This document shows positions 1 to 9,761 of a DNA stretch of 64,000 nt, in pieces (the first letter of the stretch is position 1; each line of letters starts with the position of its first letter). The position numbers and the translations under genes are program-made. A model generated the notes under the pieces. That model ran no database searches. It was not told the origin of the DNA and saw nothing but the letters and a program-made list of their open reading frames with translations. The stretch lies in NCBI RefSeq assembly GCF_016765655.2, contig NZ_CP086106.1, positions 1,918,501 through 1,982,500 on the forward strand, given 5' to 3'. The stretch comes from Skermanella mucosa (GTDB taxonomy: Bacteria; Pseudomonadota; Alphaproteobacteria; Azospirillales; Azospirillaceae).

Positions 1-819
1 AGCCACCAGGTCGCGCCAGGCGTCGCGCTTCATGGCCGGCTGCCGCAGCAGGAAGGCCGGGTGGTAGGTGGGGAGGACGGGAATCGATCTGGCGCCGGCC
101 GAGGGGGTGAACTCGAACCAGCGGCCGCGCAGCCGCATGATGCCGTCGGTCCGGTTCAGCAGGGCGCTCGCCGAGGTGCCGCCCAGCAGCATCAGCCCTT
201 CGGGCGCCACCAGCTCCACGTGCCGCTCGACGAAGGGCAGGCAGGTCTGGATCTCGTTGGGGTTGGGCTTGCGGTTGCCGGGCGGGCGCCAGGGCAGGAT
301 GTTGGTGATGTAGACCTGGGTCCGGTCGAGCCCGATGCAGGCCAGCATCTGGTCCAGCAGCTTGCCGCTCTTGCCGACGAAGGGACGCCCCTGGCGATCC
401 TCGTCCTCGCCCGGCGCCTCGCCGATCAGCATCAGCCGCGCCTTGGGATTGCCGTCGGCGAACACCAGGTTGGTGGCGGTCGTCTTCAGCGCGCATCCCT
501 CGAACGCCGCCATGGCGGCGCGCAGCGCGTCGAGGTCGCCGGCTTCGGCCGCCATGGCGCGCGCCGTGGCGCCCGCCGCGGGCGTGCCGAGCAGGGGCTG
601 CTGGACCGGGCGCGCACCGGCCGCCGGGGCCGTGCGCGGGGGCAGGGTGCGGCCGCCGGTTCCGGAACCGGCCCCCTGCCGCGCCTGTCCGGGTGCTGCG
701 GCAGCCGGCGCCGGCGCCGCGCGCGCGACGACCTTCGTCCAGTCCGTCGGAATGTCCGCGATCGCCTCGTCCACGCCGACATCCAGGTGCCAGCGCAGCA
801 GAGCGACGATATCGCGCAT
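1..819 (-). CDS. Uracil-DNA glycosylase, family 4/5 type (3' end off window)
   Basis: Removes uracil from DNA to start base-excision repair. The translation carries the family motif [17 protein letters not shown], then the [14 protein letters not shown] segment and the late [10 protein letters not shown] motif, as in thermostable-type uracil-DNA glycosylases with a 4Fe-4S cluster. The Cys in FEGCALK and later Cys residues fit cluster ligands. The first ~100 residues form an Ala/Pro-rich leader before the conserved core, common in alphaproteobacterial members. The ATG at 819 is used; an in-frame TTG six codons upstream is an alternative. The C-terminus is cut by the window edge. Family assignment is strong; the exact subfamily (4 versus 5) is not resolved. 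Confidence 0.88.
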   Translation of the reverse strand, partial: MRDIVALLRWHLDVGVDEAIADIPTDWTKVVARAAPAPAAAAPGQARQGAGSGTGGRTLPPRTAPAAGARPVQQPLLGTPAAGATARAMAAEAGDLDALRAAMAAFEGCALKTTATNLVFADGNPKARLMLIGEAPGEDEDRQGRPFVGKSGKLLDQMLACIGLDRTQVYITNILPWRPPGNRKPNPNEIQTCLPFVERHVELVAPEGLMLLGGTSASALLNRTDGIMRLRGRWFEFTPSAGARSIPVLPTYHPAFLLRQPAMKRDAWRDLVA

Positions 820-1012
820 GTCAGATTCGCTCAAAACTCACCTTGGGCGGCGCTCATTCATGGTTTGACCCTAGCACCGAACCTATGTTCTTTCATCGAC
901 CCGAAACGGAAGACCGGAACTAGAGATAGGCAGCCAGAGCCGGATTCGGAGATGCCGTGGCGAGGGCATGGTCGATTGAACCGGTTCACAGGGCTGGGTA
1001 GGGGAAGGAACC

Positions 1013-2647
1013 ATGGAACGCGAGGTAATGGAATACGATGTCGTGATCGTCGGAGCCGGGCCATCGGGCCTGAGCGCCGCGATCCGGCTGAAACAGCTCG
1101 CCGCCGAGCAGGAACACGAGGTATCGGTCTGCATCCTGGAGAAGGGCTCCGAGGTCGGCGCCCACCTGCTCTCCGGGGCGGTCCTGGAGCCGCGGGCGCT
1201 GGACGAGCTGATCCCGGACTGGAAGGACAAGGGGGCACCGCTCAATACGCCGGCCACGGAGGATTACTTCCTCCACCTGACGGAGAAGCGCTCCCGCCGG
1301 CTGAAGACGCCGCCGCAGATGAACAACCACGGCAACTATATCATCAGCCTGGGCGAGTTCGGACGCTGGCTGGCGGCCCAGGCCGAGGAGCTGGGCGTCG
1401 AGATCTATCCCGGATTCGCCGCCGCCGAGGTGCTGTACCGCGAGGACGGCTCGGTCAAGGGTGTGGCGACCGGCGACATGGGGATCGGCAAGGACGGCGA
1501 GAAGACCGACGCCTACACGCCGGGCATGGAGCTGCACGCCCGCCAGACCCTGTTCGCCGAGGGCTGCCGCGGCTCGCTGGCCAAGGGGCTGATGGAGCGC
1601 TTCGAGCTGCGCCGGGACTGCGACCCGCAGACCTACGGCATCGGCATCAAGGAGCTGTGGGAGATCGACCCGGCGAAGCACAAGGCCGGGCTGGTGGTCC
1701 ACACCATCGGCTGGCCGATGGACGAGAAGACCTACGGCGGCTCGTGGATGTACCACATGGCCGACAACCAGGTCTCCATCGGCTTCGTCATCGGGCTGGA
1801 CTACGAGAACCCTCATCTGTCGCCGTTCGACGAGTTCCAGCGCTTCAAGCTGCACCCCGACATCCGCAAGTACCTGGAGGGCGGGCGGCGGATCTCCTAC
1901 GGCGCCCGGGCGCTCAGCGAGGGGGGCTTCCAGTCGATCCCGAAGCTGACCTTCCCAGGCGGCTGCCTGATCGGCGACAGCGCCGGGTTCCTGAACGTGC
2001 CGAAGATCAAGGGCAACCACACCGCCATGAAGAGCGGCATGGTGTGCGCCGAGGCGGTGTTCGACCTGCTGAGGTCCGAGGCCGGCGAGGTCGAGGCGGC
2101 GGCATATCCGGAGCGGCTGAAGGAAAGCTGGCTGTGGGAGGAGCTGTACCATGTCCGCAACATCCGGCCGTCGTTCCGGCGCGGGCTGTGGGGCGGCATC
2201 GCGTACTCGGCGTTCGACACCTTCGTGATGCGGGGCAAGGCGCCGTGGACGTTCCACAACCACGCCGACCATCTCCAGCTCAAGAAGGCGAGCGAGATGC
2301 CGAAGATCCAGTACCCCAAGCCCGACGGGGTGCTGACCTTCGACCGGCTGTCGTCGGTGTTCATCTCCAACACCAACCATGAGGAAAACCAGCCGGCGCA
2401 CCTGACGCTGAAGGACCCGACGATCCCGATCCGGATCAACCTGCCGGACTACGACGCGCCGGAGCAGCGCTACTGCCCGGCGGGGGTGTACGAGATCGTG
2501 CGGGACGACTCCGGCGCCAACCCCAGGCTCCAGATCAACGCGCAGAACTGCGTCCACTGCAAGACCTGCGACATCAAGGACCCGACCCAGAACATCAACT
2601 GGGTCGTCCCCGAGGGCGGTGGCGGACCGAACTATCCGAATATGTAG
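1013..2647 (+). CDS. Electron transfer flavoprotein-ubiquinone oxidoreductase
   Basis: Passes electrons from reduced ETF (fed by acyl-CoA and amino-acid dehydrogenases) to membrane ubiquinone. It has 544 residues, normal for the family. An N-terminal FAD dinucleotide-binding motif (VIVGAGPSG, about residues 11-19) is followed by the ubiquinone-binding middle region. The C-terminal ferredoxin-like 4Fe-4S segment is [19 protein letters not shown] (about 512-530), with a further Cys near 479 as the likely fourth ligand. The ATG at 1013 follows a GGGGAAGGAACC Shine-Dalgarno stretch; MEYDVV at codon 6 is a possible internal start. It stands alone, convergent with the serine hydrolase downstream. 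An acyl-CoA dehydrogenase at 6826-8619 is a plausible upstream electron source by function. Confidence 0.95.
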   Translation: MEREVMEYDVVIVGAGPSGLSAAIRLKQLAAEQEHEVSVCILEKGSEVGAHLLSGAVLEPRALDELIPDWKDKGAPLNTPATEDYFLHLTEKRSRRLKTPPQMNNHGNYIISLGEFGRWLAAQAEELGVEIYPGFAAAEVLYREDGSVKGVATGDMGIGKDGEKTDAYTPGMELHARQTLFAEGCRGSLAKGLMERFELRRDCDPQTYGIGIKELWEIDPAKHKAGLVVHTIGWPMDEKTYGGSWMYHMADNQVSIGFVIGLDYENPHLSPFDEFQRFKLHPDIRKYLEGGRRISYGARALSEGGFQSIPKLTFPGGCLIGDSAGFLNVPKIKGNHTAMKSGMVCAEAVFDLLRSEAGEVEAAAYPERLKESWLWEELYHVRNIRPSFRRGLWGGIAYSAFDTFVMRGKAPWTFHNHADHLQLKKASEMPKIQYPKPDGVLTFDRLSSVFISNTNHEENQPAHLTLKDPTIPIRINLPDYDAPEQRYCPAGVYEIVRDDSGANPRLQINAQNCVHCKTCDIKDPTQNINWVVPEGGGGPNYPNM

Positions 2648-2662
2648 GCCGCCGGTACCGGA

Positions 2663-3682
2663 TCAGGGGAACCGGGCGGACGCGGCCACGGCCATGGTCT
2701 CGGCTTGGCCGACGTCCTCCCCGTCAGTGATCACGCAGATGGTCAGCGGCTGCCGCTTGCCCTTGAAGTGGAAGACGGCCGGGCTGCATCCGGGGCCGCC
2801 GCCGGTGTGCCCTGCCGCGCCGGAACCGCCGGGGGCCAGTTCGACCATCAGCCCCAATCCGTAGCCCGGTTCGATCCAGGGCCGGCCCTGGATCGGATCG
2901 GCGACCCGCCGGGCCGCCGTCATCCGATCCAGCAGAGGAGGGGAAAGCAGCGCGCCGGCCATGATGCGGTGGAGCAGGCATGCCGCGGCGTCCGGAGTCG
3001 CGGCGGCGACGCCGTGCGACACCCAGCCGGGATGATAGCGGGCGGCGACCGGCACCGGTGGCCCGCCGTTCCCGAGATAGCGGCTCGGCCCCAGGTTCAG
3101 TCCCTCCAGGTCGGCCCGGGTGACGGGCACGAAGGCGTCGGCCACTCCCAGCGGCCCGAAGACGAGGTCCTCCAGCATGGCGCCGAAGCCCAGACCGGTT
3201 TCCCGGCACAGGATCCGGCGGACCAGCATGTATCCGATATTGGAATAGGCCCAGCCCCGGCCGGGCTCGAACAGCAGCCGCCCGGCGCCCGTCCGGTCCC
3301 AGAACTCGTCATCGGTCCAGGGTTCCTGCCCGGCCCTCACAGCCGCATGGTATGCGGGAATGCCGCCATAGTCGGTCAGCCCGGCACCGTGGTGGAGAAG
3401 CTGGCGCAGCGTGATCCGGCCGGCGATCGACCCCGGCACGGCGGGCTCCTCCAGGGGGTGATCGGGATCGAGCCGCCCCCTGTCCACCAGGCGGAGCGCC
3501 GCCGCGGCCATCAGCGTCTTCGTGAAGCTGTAGAGCAGGTACCGGCCGGACTTCCCCGCGACGGTGCCGTCCCGTCCGACCCGTCCGGACCATCGGTCGG
3601 CACCGTGGATGATCGCCACGCCGGCCCGGCCTACGCCTGTGACGAACCGGGACGATATCTCCCTCAGGGCTGCTTCCATCAT
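2663..3682 (-). CDS. Beta-lactamase-fold serine hydrolase (class C / esterase type)
   Basis: A 339-residue member of the penicillin-binding protein-like serine hydrolases. The active-site tetrad SFTK (Ser52, Lys55) is followed by a YSN motif (WAYSNIGYML) and a C-terminal HTGGGPG box that replaces KTG, as in class C beta-lactamase-related esterases. No signal peptide is visible, so it may be cytoplasmic and act on small esters or amides; the substrate cannot be read from sequence. The start MMEAAL at 3682 is chosen because the domain begins there; a longer in-frame reading to 3991 overlaps the divergent cyclase gene and is compositionally meaningless. True antibiotic resistance is not implied. 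Confidence 0.85.
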   Translation of the reverse strand: MMEAALREISSRFVTGVGRAGVAIIHGADRWSGRVGRDGTVAGKSGRYLLYSFTKTLMAAAALRLVDRGRLDPDHPLEEPAVPGSIAGRITLRQLLHHGAGLTDYGGIPAYHAAVRAGQEPWTDDEFWDRTGAGRLLFEPGRGWAYSNIGYMLVRRILCRETGLGFGAMLEDLVFGPLGVADAFVPVTRADLEGLNLGPSRYLGNGGPPVPVAARYHPGWVSHGVAAATPDAAACLLHRIMAGALLSPPLLDRMTAARRVADPIQGRPWIEPGYGLGLMVELAPGGSGAAGHTGGGPGCSPAVFHFKGKRQPLTICVITDGEDVGQAETMAVAASARFP

Positions 3683-3777
3683 TCGGGGACTATTGCCGCT
3701 CGGCCCCAGTGCTACAAGATGGAAGGCGGGCCGGCCTCTTCTTCGGCCGGTTGAGCGCGTTGACGACGGGAGCGGGG

Positions 3778-4915
3778 ATGGAAGACCGGCTGATACTGGA
3801 GATTTCCGAATGGGTCGCCGAGGCCGGGCTCGCCGGAGCCTCGGAAACCGAACTGGTCGATGGGTTCTGCCGCCGGCTGGTCGAGTACGGCGTCCCGCTG
3901 ACGCGGGTCGTGGCCCTGATCGATACCCTCCATCCCGTCCTGGAAGCCCGCACCTTCCATTGGCACCGGATGAAGAACGAGACCACGGCATCGGAGTACG
4001 CCCGCTCGGTGGCCCGCGAGAACGAGGACAAGTGGCTGAAAAGCCCGTTCCATTACTTGATGGAGAGCGGCGGGAAGTCCCTGCGCTGCCGGTTCATCGA
4101 CGGCGACTGCCCGGCCGACTGCTTCCCCGTGATGGGCGAATTGCGGGACGAGGGGATCACGGACTATCTGGCGGTCAGCACCATGTTCGGCAAGCCGATC
4201 ACGATCGGGATGATGGACAGCCTGGTGTCGTCCTGGTCGACCGACGGGCCTGACGGTTTCGACGAAACCCACATCACGATCATGGAGCGCAGCCTGCCGT
4301 TCCTGGCGCTGGCGATCCGCGACGTGTCGGTGGGGCGCATCGCCGAGACGCTGGTCGAAACCTACCTGGGCCGCGACGCCGGCCGGCGCGTGCTGGGCGG
4401 CTATATCGAGCGCGGCGTGACCGAGCGGATGAGCGCCGTGCTGTGGTTCAGCGACCTCCAGGGCTTCACCCGGATCACCGACACCGTCGATCCGGAGCAG
4501 GTGATCCCGTTGCTGAACGATTATGCCGATGCGATCGTCTCCTCGATCCACGACCACCAGGGGCAGGTGATGAAGTTCATGGGCGACGGCATCATGGCGA
4601 TCTTCAGCGGCGCGGAGGACGGCGAGCTGTGCAACCGATCGCTCGACGCCGCCGAGGAGGCCCGCCGCCGGGTCGCCGCGTTGAACAAGCGGCGCAAGGC
4701 CGAAGGACTGCCGTGGACGCGCTTCTACTTGGGCCTCAATGTCGGCGAGGTGTTCTACGGCAATATCGGCAGCGAGGACCGGCTGGACTTCACCGTGATC
4801 GGCCCTGCGGTCAACGAGGTCGCCCGGATCGCCGCCATGTGCCGGTCCCTGGACCAGGACGTGCTGCTGTCCTCCGCCTTCGCCAACTCCGCCGAGACCT
4901 GCGCCGCCCGGCTAG
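3778..4915 (+). pseudogene. Class III adenylate/guanylate cyclase, 5' part, interrupted by IS1380-type element
   Basis: Residues 1-379 of a cyclase that would make cAMP or cGMP. An N-terminal region of about 200 residues resembles the input domain of many alphaproteobacterial cyclases. The catalytic CHD domain begins near residue 218: VLWFSDLQGFTRITD contains the first metal-binding Asp, and KFMGDGIMAIF the second. The start ATG at 3778 follows GGGAGCGGGG. After CTAG at 4912-4915 the sequence becomes insertion-sequence DNA, so the present reading frame ends at 5001 with 29 foreign residues. Joining 4915 to 6532 with one CTAG copy restores an in-frame 415-residue protein ending in the usual YALRGVGRPQELFTL tail. 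The truncated product lacks the last strands of the catalytic fold and is probably inactive (inference). Confidence 0.9.
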
Positions 4916-6527
4916 CCGCATTAATGCACCAGGCCGGAAAGCGCTCTGAAGTTCTCTGCCTTTCTTCAACTTTTAGCTGTTCAGGCAAGGGTTGGCCGTA
5001 ACGCCGATTGGGCGGCGCTGCAATGGTGAGAGGTCTTGAGGTTGGCGGGTTGGGCGGAACAGGGGCACTCGGCCCCGGCGTTCAGGTGACGAGTCGGGGA
5101 ACCCGCTCCAGGAGCAGGCGCAGGACAGTTTGCTCCGGGCAGGCGGTAGGCAGGTGGACGAGGATTTGCCGCCTGGTCTCGACGATCCGGGCCGCCAGTT
5201 TGATCAAACGCAGGCGCAACGAGTCGAACTGGGCGACTCGCCAGCGCGACCGGCGCGGCATCAGGGCGCGCATCGACCACAGCAACCAGTAGGCGCCGGC
5301 ATGCAGAAACAGCCGGAACTGGTTGGCGGTGGCCTTGTGGCAGGAGGTGCGGTCGGCGCACAGATGCGCCTTCCAGCTCTTTATGTGATTTTCCGCCTGG
5401 CCGCGGGCGCAATAGAGTTTCTCATAGAGCCACCGCCCCCGGCCGTGGCGCAGGCTGGTGACGATGAAGCGGGTGTCCGGGCCCTGCGGCCCGACTTCAA
5501 CGCGCGCAATGATCCGCTCGGTCCGGCTCCAGCTTCCGGCGGCGTCGTAGAATTCCTTGAAGCGCCGGACCTTGGCGGTCCCGGGACCGGCGGCGAACCG
5601 GGCGGCGGTGCTGGCCTCCAGGTCGAGGATATGCCGCCGCAGCGTGCTGGTTGGCGCCAGGCCGAGCACATAGTCCAGGCGGTTGGCCCGGCACCAGTTC
5701 AGAACCTCGGGGCAGCAGTAATGACTGTCGGCGCGCAGCAGGATCTCGACCTGCGGCCAGTTGGCCCGGATCTGCCGCACGATCCGACGCAGGTGCGCCC
5801 GGATCTCAGTGCCTTTGGGTCGCCTGGCCGGACGCAGGATGGCGGTGACGAAGCGCCCGTGCTCGTCGAAAACGACGATCGGCTGGAAGCCGTACTCGTC
5901 GTAATGGCCATTGAACAGACGCAGTTGCTGCTCGCCGTGAACGGCATCGAAGGTGTCATCAATATCCAGCACGATCCGCTTTGGGACCTGCCGGAACCCG
6001 GCGCAGTAGAAATCGACCAGAGCGCGGCCCATGCGCAGCAGGGCGCGGGTATCGGGCAGGTTCTCCAGGCGCGAGATGGTGGACTGCGAGCACAGGCCAG
6101 CATCGTCCGGCAGGCGGTCGAGCGCCAGCTTGAACGCCGGATCCCGGCGCAGGCTGTCGGCGTCGTTGCCGTCCTCGTAGCCGGCCGCGATCATAAGCAG
6201 GCGGAAGCGGATGATCTCCGCCAGTCCATGAACGATCCGCCCGGGCGTCCGGGGGTCTTCCAGGCACGCCGCAAGCCGGTCGGCAATCCCGAGCCGCTTC
6301 TCGATCTCCCGCAGGCCCAGCACGCCGGCATCGGAGGACAGCCGCCCGCCATCGAAGCGGGCGACCACGGGCTTGCCGGCGACAGGTGACAGGCCGGGCA
6401 GCGATGGGGTAAGTTCAACTGTGGCGGGCATAGCAATCCGGATCCGGTGGGATGGGTGTCAGCAGCCGAATCCTAAGCTAGATCAGGGCTTTACGCTATG
6501 CCTGCCAGCCCTCGTGCATAATTGCGG
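4916..6527. mobile_element. Complete IS1380-family insertion sequence, 1612 bp, CTAG target duplication
   Basis: Imperfect terminal inverted repeats are visible: the left end reads CCGCATTAATGCACCAGG and the right end, reverse-complemented, CCGCAATTATGCACGAGG. The palindromic tetranucleotide CTAG flanks both sides (4912-4915 and 6528-6531), a 4-bp target duplication. Length and a single minus-strand transposase fit the IS1380 family. Exact duplication and an intact transposase indicate a recent insertion into the cyclase gene. Confidence 0.93.
5082..6431 (-). CDS. IS1380-family transposase
   Basis: A 449-residue DDE transposase, full length and uninterrupted. It opens with the family-typical segment VARFDGGRLSSDAGVLGLREIE and contains VLDIDDTFDAVHGEQQ around the first catalytic Asp, then LLRADSHYC with the second, and RGQAENHIKSWK near the end supplying the Glu region. 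It catalyses movement of the element it sits in. The start ATG at 6431 lies about 97 bp inside the right terminal repeat. It is transcribed opposite to the disrupted cyclase. Close relatives are common in Rhodospirillales genomes (family knowledge, not searched). Confidence 0.95.
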   Translation of the reverse strand: MPATVELTPSLPGLSPVAGKPVVARFDGGRLSSDAGVLGLREIEKRLGIADRLAACLEDPRTPGRIVHGLAEIIRFRLLMIAAGYEDGNDADSLRRDPAFKLALDRLPDDAGLCSQSTISRLENLPDTRALLRMGRALVDFYCAGFRQVPKRIVLDIDDTFDAVHGEQQLRLFNGHYDEYGFQPIVVFDEHGRFVTAILRPARRPKGTEIRAHLRRIVRQIRANWPQVEILLRADSHYCCPEVLNWCRANRLDYVLGLAPTSTLRRHILDLEASTAARFAAGPGTAKVRRFKEFYDAAGSWSRTERIIARVEVGPQGPDTRFIVTSLRHGRGRWLYEKLYCARGQAENHIKSWKAHLCADRTSCHKATANQFRLFLHAGAYWLLWSMRALMPRRSRWRVAQFDSLRLRLIKLAARIVETRRQILVHLPTACPEQTVLRLLLERVPRLVT

Positions 6528-6641
6528 CTAGTATCGGTCGGCCGCTACGCGCTGCGCGGCGTCGGCCGCCCGCAGGAACTGTTCACCCTCGACCCGGAGG
6601 CGGTGGCGGGCGGCACGGGAACCTGCGCCTTGCAAAGATGA
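6528..6641 (+). pseudogene. Class III cyclase, 3' part stranded beyond the IS
   Basis: Begins with the second CTAG copy and reads V-S-V-G-R-Y-A-L-R-G-V-G-R-P-Q-E-L-F-T-L and on to a TGA at 6639-6641. This is the standard C-terminal signature of CHD cyclases and is in phase with the 5' fragment once the element and one CTAG are removed. It has no start of its own and should not be translated. Confidence 0.88.
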
Positions 6642-6684
6642 TGGGCCTGCCTTGTTCGAAGCCGGCATGGAATGAAGGAAATTG

Positions 6685-6752
6685 GCCACAGATTACGGCG
6701 ATATCCTCAGATGATCCGGTTCGCATCTTTGTCCATCGCCGTAATCTGTGGC
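6685..6752. repeat. 18-bp perfect inverted repeat in the cyclase-acyl-CoA dehydrogenase gap
   Basis: GCCACAGATTACGGCGAT at 6685-6702 is matched exactly in inverse orientation at 6735-6752, separated by 32 nt. No T-run follows, so it is not a classical terminator, although it lies between the 3' ends of two convergent genes. The CCACAGATTACGG wording resembles dispersed intergenic repeats seen in many proteobacteria; that link is a guess. Confidence 0.75.
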
Positions 6753-6825
6753 AAAACCCTGAGTTACGCTTGCGTCGCTCCCGCTGGAGCGGTGCCCGAT
6801 CAGCTTGACCCGGTCGGAAACCGCT

Positions 6826-8619
6826 CTAGAACTGGTCCTCCGACAGCGCCATCACTGTGCGGTGGCCCTCTGTGATGGGGGTCAGCAGGCTGACCGCCTG
6901 GGGCAGGAACTGGTCGGCGAAGAAGCGGGCGGTGATCAGCTTGGCGTCCAGGAAGCGCTGGTCGGCGTCCGGGTCGGTCTGGCCCTGCTGGGCGGCCATC
7001 GCGGCCCTGGCCATCAGGAACCCGCCGGTGGTGATGCCGAACATGCGCAGATAGCTGGCGGCCCCGGCCGCCGCGGCCTGGGGAATGCGCTTGCCGTGCT
7101 CGACAAGCCAGGCCGTCGCCTTCTCCAGCGCGTCCACCGCCTTGCCCAGGCCGATGGAGATCGCCGCCATGTCGTCGCCCGGCAGGTGCTTCAGCGCCTC
7201 CACCGTCTCGCGCATCTCGGCGAACAGCACGCCGGCGGCGGCACCGCCGTCCCGGATCACCTTGCGGAACACAAGGTCGTTGGCCTGGATGCCGTTGGTG
7301 CCTTCGTAGATCGGGGTGATCCGGGCGTCGCGCAGGTGCTGGGCGGCGCCGGTCTCCTCGATGAAGCCCATGCCGCCATGGATCTGGATGCCGATCGAGG
7401 CGTTCTCAACGCCCAGGTCGGTGCACCAGGCCTTGACCACGGGGGTCAGCAGGTCGGCCATGGCCTGGCCCTTGGCGGCCTCCGCGGGGTCGGCGTGCTT
7501 CTTCGCGATGTCGAGGGCGGCCACCGCGTAATAGGTCAGGGCCCGCGCGGCTTCGGTCTGCGAGCGCATGGTCATCAGCATGCGGCGGACGTCGGGGTGC
7601 CGGATGATCGACACCGGCTCGCCCTTGGCATCGGTCATGTCGCGGCTCTGCACCCGCGTGCGGGCATAGTCGCGGGCCTGCTGGTAGGCCCGTTCGGAAA
7701 TCGCGACGCCCTGGAGGCCGACGCCCATGCGGGCGTTGTTCATCATGGTGAACATGTACTCGATGCCGCGGTTCTCCTCGCCGACCAGGTAGCCGATCGC
7801 CCCGTCGTTGTCGCCGAACGCCATTACCGCAGTAGGGCTGGCATGGATGCCCAGCTTGTGCTCCAGGCTGACGCAGCGCAGATCGTTGCGGTCGCCCAGC
7901 GAGCCGTCGGGATTGACCAGGAACTTCGGCACGACGAACAGCGAGATGCCCTTGATGCCGGGAGGCGCGTCGTTCAGCCGAGCCAGCACCATGTGGATGA
8001 TGTTCCCGGTGAAATCATGCTCGCCGTAGGTGATGTAGATCTTCTGGCCGGAGATGCGGTAATGGCCGTCCTCGCGCACCGCCCGGGTCCGGATCGCGGC
8101 GAGGTCGCTGCCCGCCTGCGGTTCGGTCAGGTTCATGGTGCCGGTCCATTCGCCCGAGATCAGCTTGCCGAGATAGATATCCTTCAGCTCGTCGCTGCCG
8201 TGCTCGGTCAGCGCCTCGACGGCGCCCTGGTTCAGCATGGGGCACAGGGCGAACGACATGTTGGCGGCCTGCCACATCTCCTGCACCGCCATGGCGAGGG
8301 TCCAGGGAAGGCCCTGGCCGCCGTGATCGGGATCGAACGGCACGCTGTTCCAGCCGCCCTCCTGGTATTGGCGGTACGCCTCCTTGAAGCCCTTGGGCGT
8401 GCGGACGACGCCGTTCTCCAGCACGGCCCCTTCCTGGTCGCCGGAGAAGTTGATCGGCGCCAGCACGTTGGAAGCCAGCTTGCCGGCTTCGTCGAGGATC
8501 GCGTCGACCATGTCGGGCGTCGCATCGGCATAGCCGGGTAGGCTGGTGATGCGGTCCATGCCGACCACCTCGTTCAGCACGAAGCGCATGTCCTGGATGG
8601 GGGCGGAGTAAGGGATCAT
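6826..8619 (-). CDS. Acyl-CoA dehydrogenase, DmdC-like large type
   Basis: An FAD-dependent acyl-CoA dehydrogenase of 597 residues, longer than the ~380 of classical enzymes because of a C-terminal extension, as in the DmdC/AcdA-like group. Visible family segments include GTMNLTEPQAGSD (substrate and FAD loop), GQKIYITYGEHD, and IHGGMGFIEET with ARITPIYEGTNGIQA, which carries the catalytic Glu region. It introduces a C2-C3 double bond into an acyl-CoA thioester, passing electrons to ETF. The start MIPYSAP at 8619 is preceded by GGGAGG. It is divergent from the transglycosylase gene. True substrate unknown; the 3-methylthiopropanoyl-CoA activity of DmdC should not be assumed. Confidence 0.92.
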   Translation of the reverse strand: MIPYSAPIQDMRFVLNEVVGMDRITSLPGYADATPDMVDAILDEAGKLASNVLAPINFSGDQEGAVLENGVVRTPKGFKEAYRQYQEGGWNSVPFDPDHGGQGLPWTLAMAVQEMWQAANMSFALCPMLNQGAVEALTEHGSDELKDIYLGKLISGEWTGTMNLTEPQAGSDLAAIRTRAVREDGHYRISGQKIYITYGEHDFTGNIIHMVLARLNDAPPGIKGISLFVVPKFLVNPDGSLGDRNDLRCVSLEHKLGIHASPTAVMAFGDNDGAIGYLVGEENRGIEYMFTMMNNARMGVGLQGVAISERAYQQARDYARTRVQSRDMTDAKGEPVSIIRHPDVRRMLMTMRSQTEAARALTYYAVAALDIAKKHADPAEAAKGQAMADLLTPVVKAWCTDLGVENASIGIQIHGGMGFIEETGAAQHLRDARITPIYEGTNGIQANDLVFRKVIRDGGAAAGVLFAEMRETVEALKHLPGDDMAAISIGLGKAVDALEKATAWLVEHGKRIPQAAAAGAASYLRMFGITTGGFLMARAAMAAQQGQTDPDADQRFLDAKLITARFFADQFLPQAVSLLTPITEGHRTVMALSEDQF

Positions 8620-8803
8620 GGTAGGCGGGGTCCTCCCGAGACCGTGTGCTTTGATCGAGGGTACCGGCGGTTCCGGCGGCATCTCCGGGGAAGATAGCGC
8701 GGGCGCATGCAGCTTGCGAGCCTTGCGACATGGTAACGCGACACCCGCGCTGCTGGCACGGGGATTGCTGGATGGAGCGCAGAACCCGTTGGTAGAGGCC
8801 GCC

Positions 8804-9724
8804 ATGTCCAACCCTGCAAACCTGATGCGCGCATCCGATCCCCAGCAATACCGCGCCGCGGCGGGGGCCGCCCCCCAGGCGATCCAGGCGGCGGTGCGCC
8901 AGGCGAGCGACCGGACGGGGGTAGATTTTTCCTACCTCATGGCAAAAGCTGCCCAGGAAAGCAGTTTCGACCCGGACGCCAAGGCGGCGACCAGCAGCGC
9001 CACCGGGCTTTATCAGTTCATCGAGAGCACCTGGCTGAACATGGTCGAGCAGCATGGCGCGAAGTACGGGCTGGGTCGGGAGGCGGCCCGGGTCCAGCGG
9101 CGGTCCGATGGCACCCCCTACGTGCAGGATCCGCAGGCGCGGCGCGATATCCTGGATCTGCGGAAGGATCCGAAGGTGTCGTCTTACCTGGCGGCGGAGT
9201 TCGCCCGCGACAACCAGACGCAGCTTGAACAGACCGTCGGGGGCCGGATCGGGGCCACCGAACTCTACATGGCCCATTTCCTGGGCGCCGGCGGAGCGTC
9301 GAGGTTCCTGAACGGCATGCGCCAGAACCCCGACCAGCCGGCCGCCGCCCTGCTGCCCGAGGCGGCGGCGGCCAACCGCGGCGTGTTCTACGACAAGTCC
9401 GGCAAGGCGCTGTCGGTCGGCCAGATCTACGACCGGTTCGCCGCGAAGTTCGACGGGATGGAAGGCTCCTCCGCGGCGGCGTCGGCCGGCGCCATCGGCA
9501 CGCCGTCCAGCCGCTCCGCCTGGAGCAGCGACGGAGGGTTCCGCTCGCCCTTCGGCAGGGCCGCGGCGCCGAACGCGGAGCCGACGTCGCTGTTCACCGT
9601 CATGGTGCTGTCCCAGCTCGGCACGCCCAAGGAGGATGGGACCGCCGCCGACGGGTCGAAGGACGGCCAACGGGGAGCTGCCAGGGCGATCAGCGCGCCG
9701 ATGCCTGGGTTGGGCGCGGTCTGA
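8804..9724 (+). CDS. Lytic-transglycosylase-like protein (SLT domain)
   Basis: A 306-residue protein with a soluble lytic transglycosylase fold: catalytic Glu52 in AKAAQESSF, then ATGLYQFIESTWLNM, the usual glycan-binding loop. It would cleave peptidoglycan glycan strands. No clear signal peptide is present, so export could be non-classical or tied to flagellar or secretion machinery (inference). The C-terminal ~90 residues are low-complexity, rich in Ala, Ser and Gly. The start at 8804 is set by MSNPANLMRA just before the domain; upstream in-frame sequence overlaps the divergent dehydrogenase promoter. Confidence 0.82.
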   Translation: MSNPANLMRASDPQQYRAAAGAAPQAIQAAVRQASDRTGVDFSYLMAKAAQESSFDPDAKAATSSATGLYQFIESTWLNMVEQHGAKYGLGREAARVQRRSDGTPYVQDPQARRDILDLRKDPKVSSYLAAEFARDNQTQLEQTVGGRIGATELYMAHFLGAGGASRFLNGMRQNPDQPAAALLPEAAAANRGVFYDKSGKALSVGQIYDRFAAKFDGMEGSSAAASAGAIGTPSSRSAWSSDGGFRSPFGRAAAPNAEPTSLFTVMVLSQLGTPKEDGTAADGSKDGQRGAARAISAPMPGLGAV

Positions 9725-9761
9725 AGTGGCGTCCGGCCCTCCCGCAGGGTAGGGTGGCCGG

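Noticed and set aside
2663-3991. Longer version of the serine hydrolase starting at 3991.
   Set aside because: It would overlap 200 bp of the divergent cyclase and its extra 103 residues are arginine/proline-rich antisense sequence.
6685-6752. The inverted repeat as a rho-independent terminator for the convergent genes.
   Set aside because: A 32-nt loop and no T-run on either strand.
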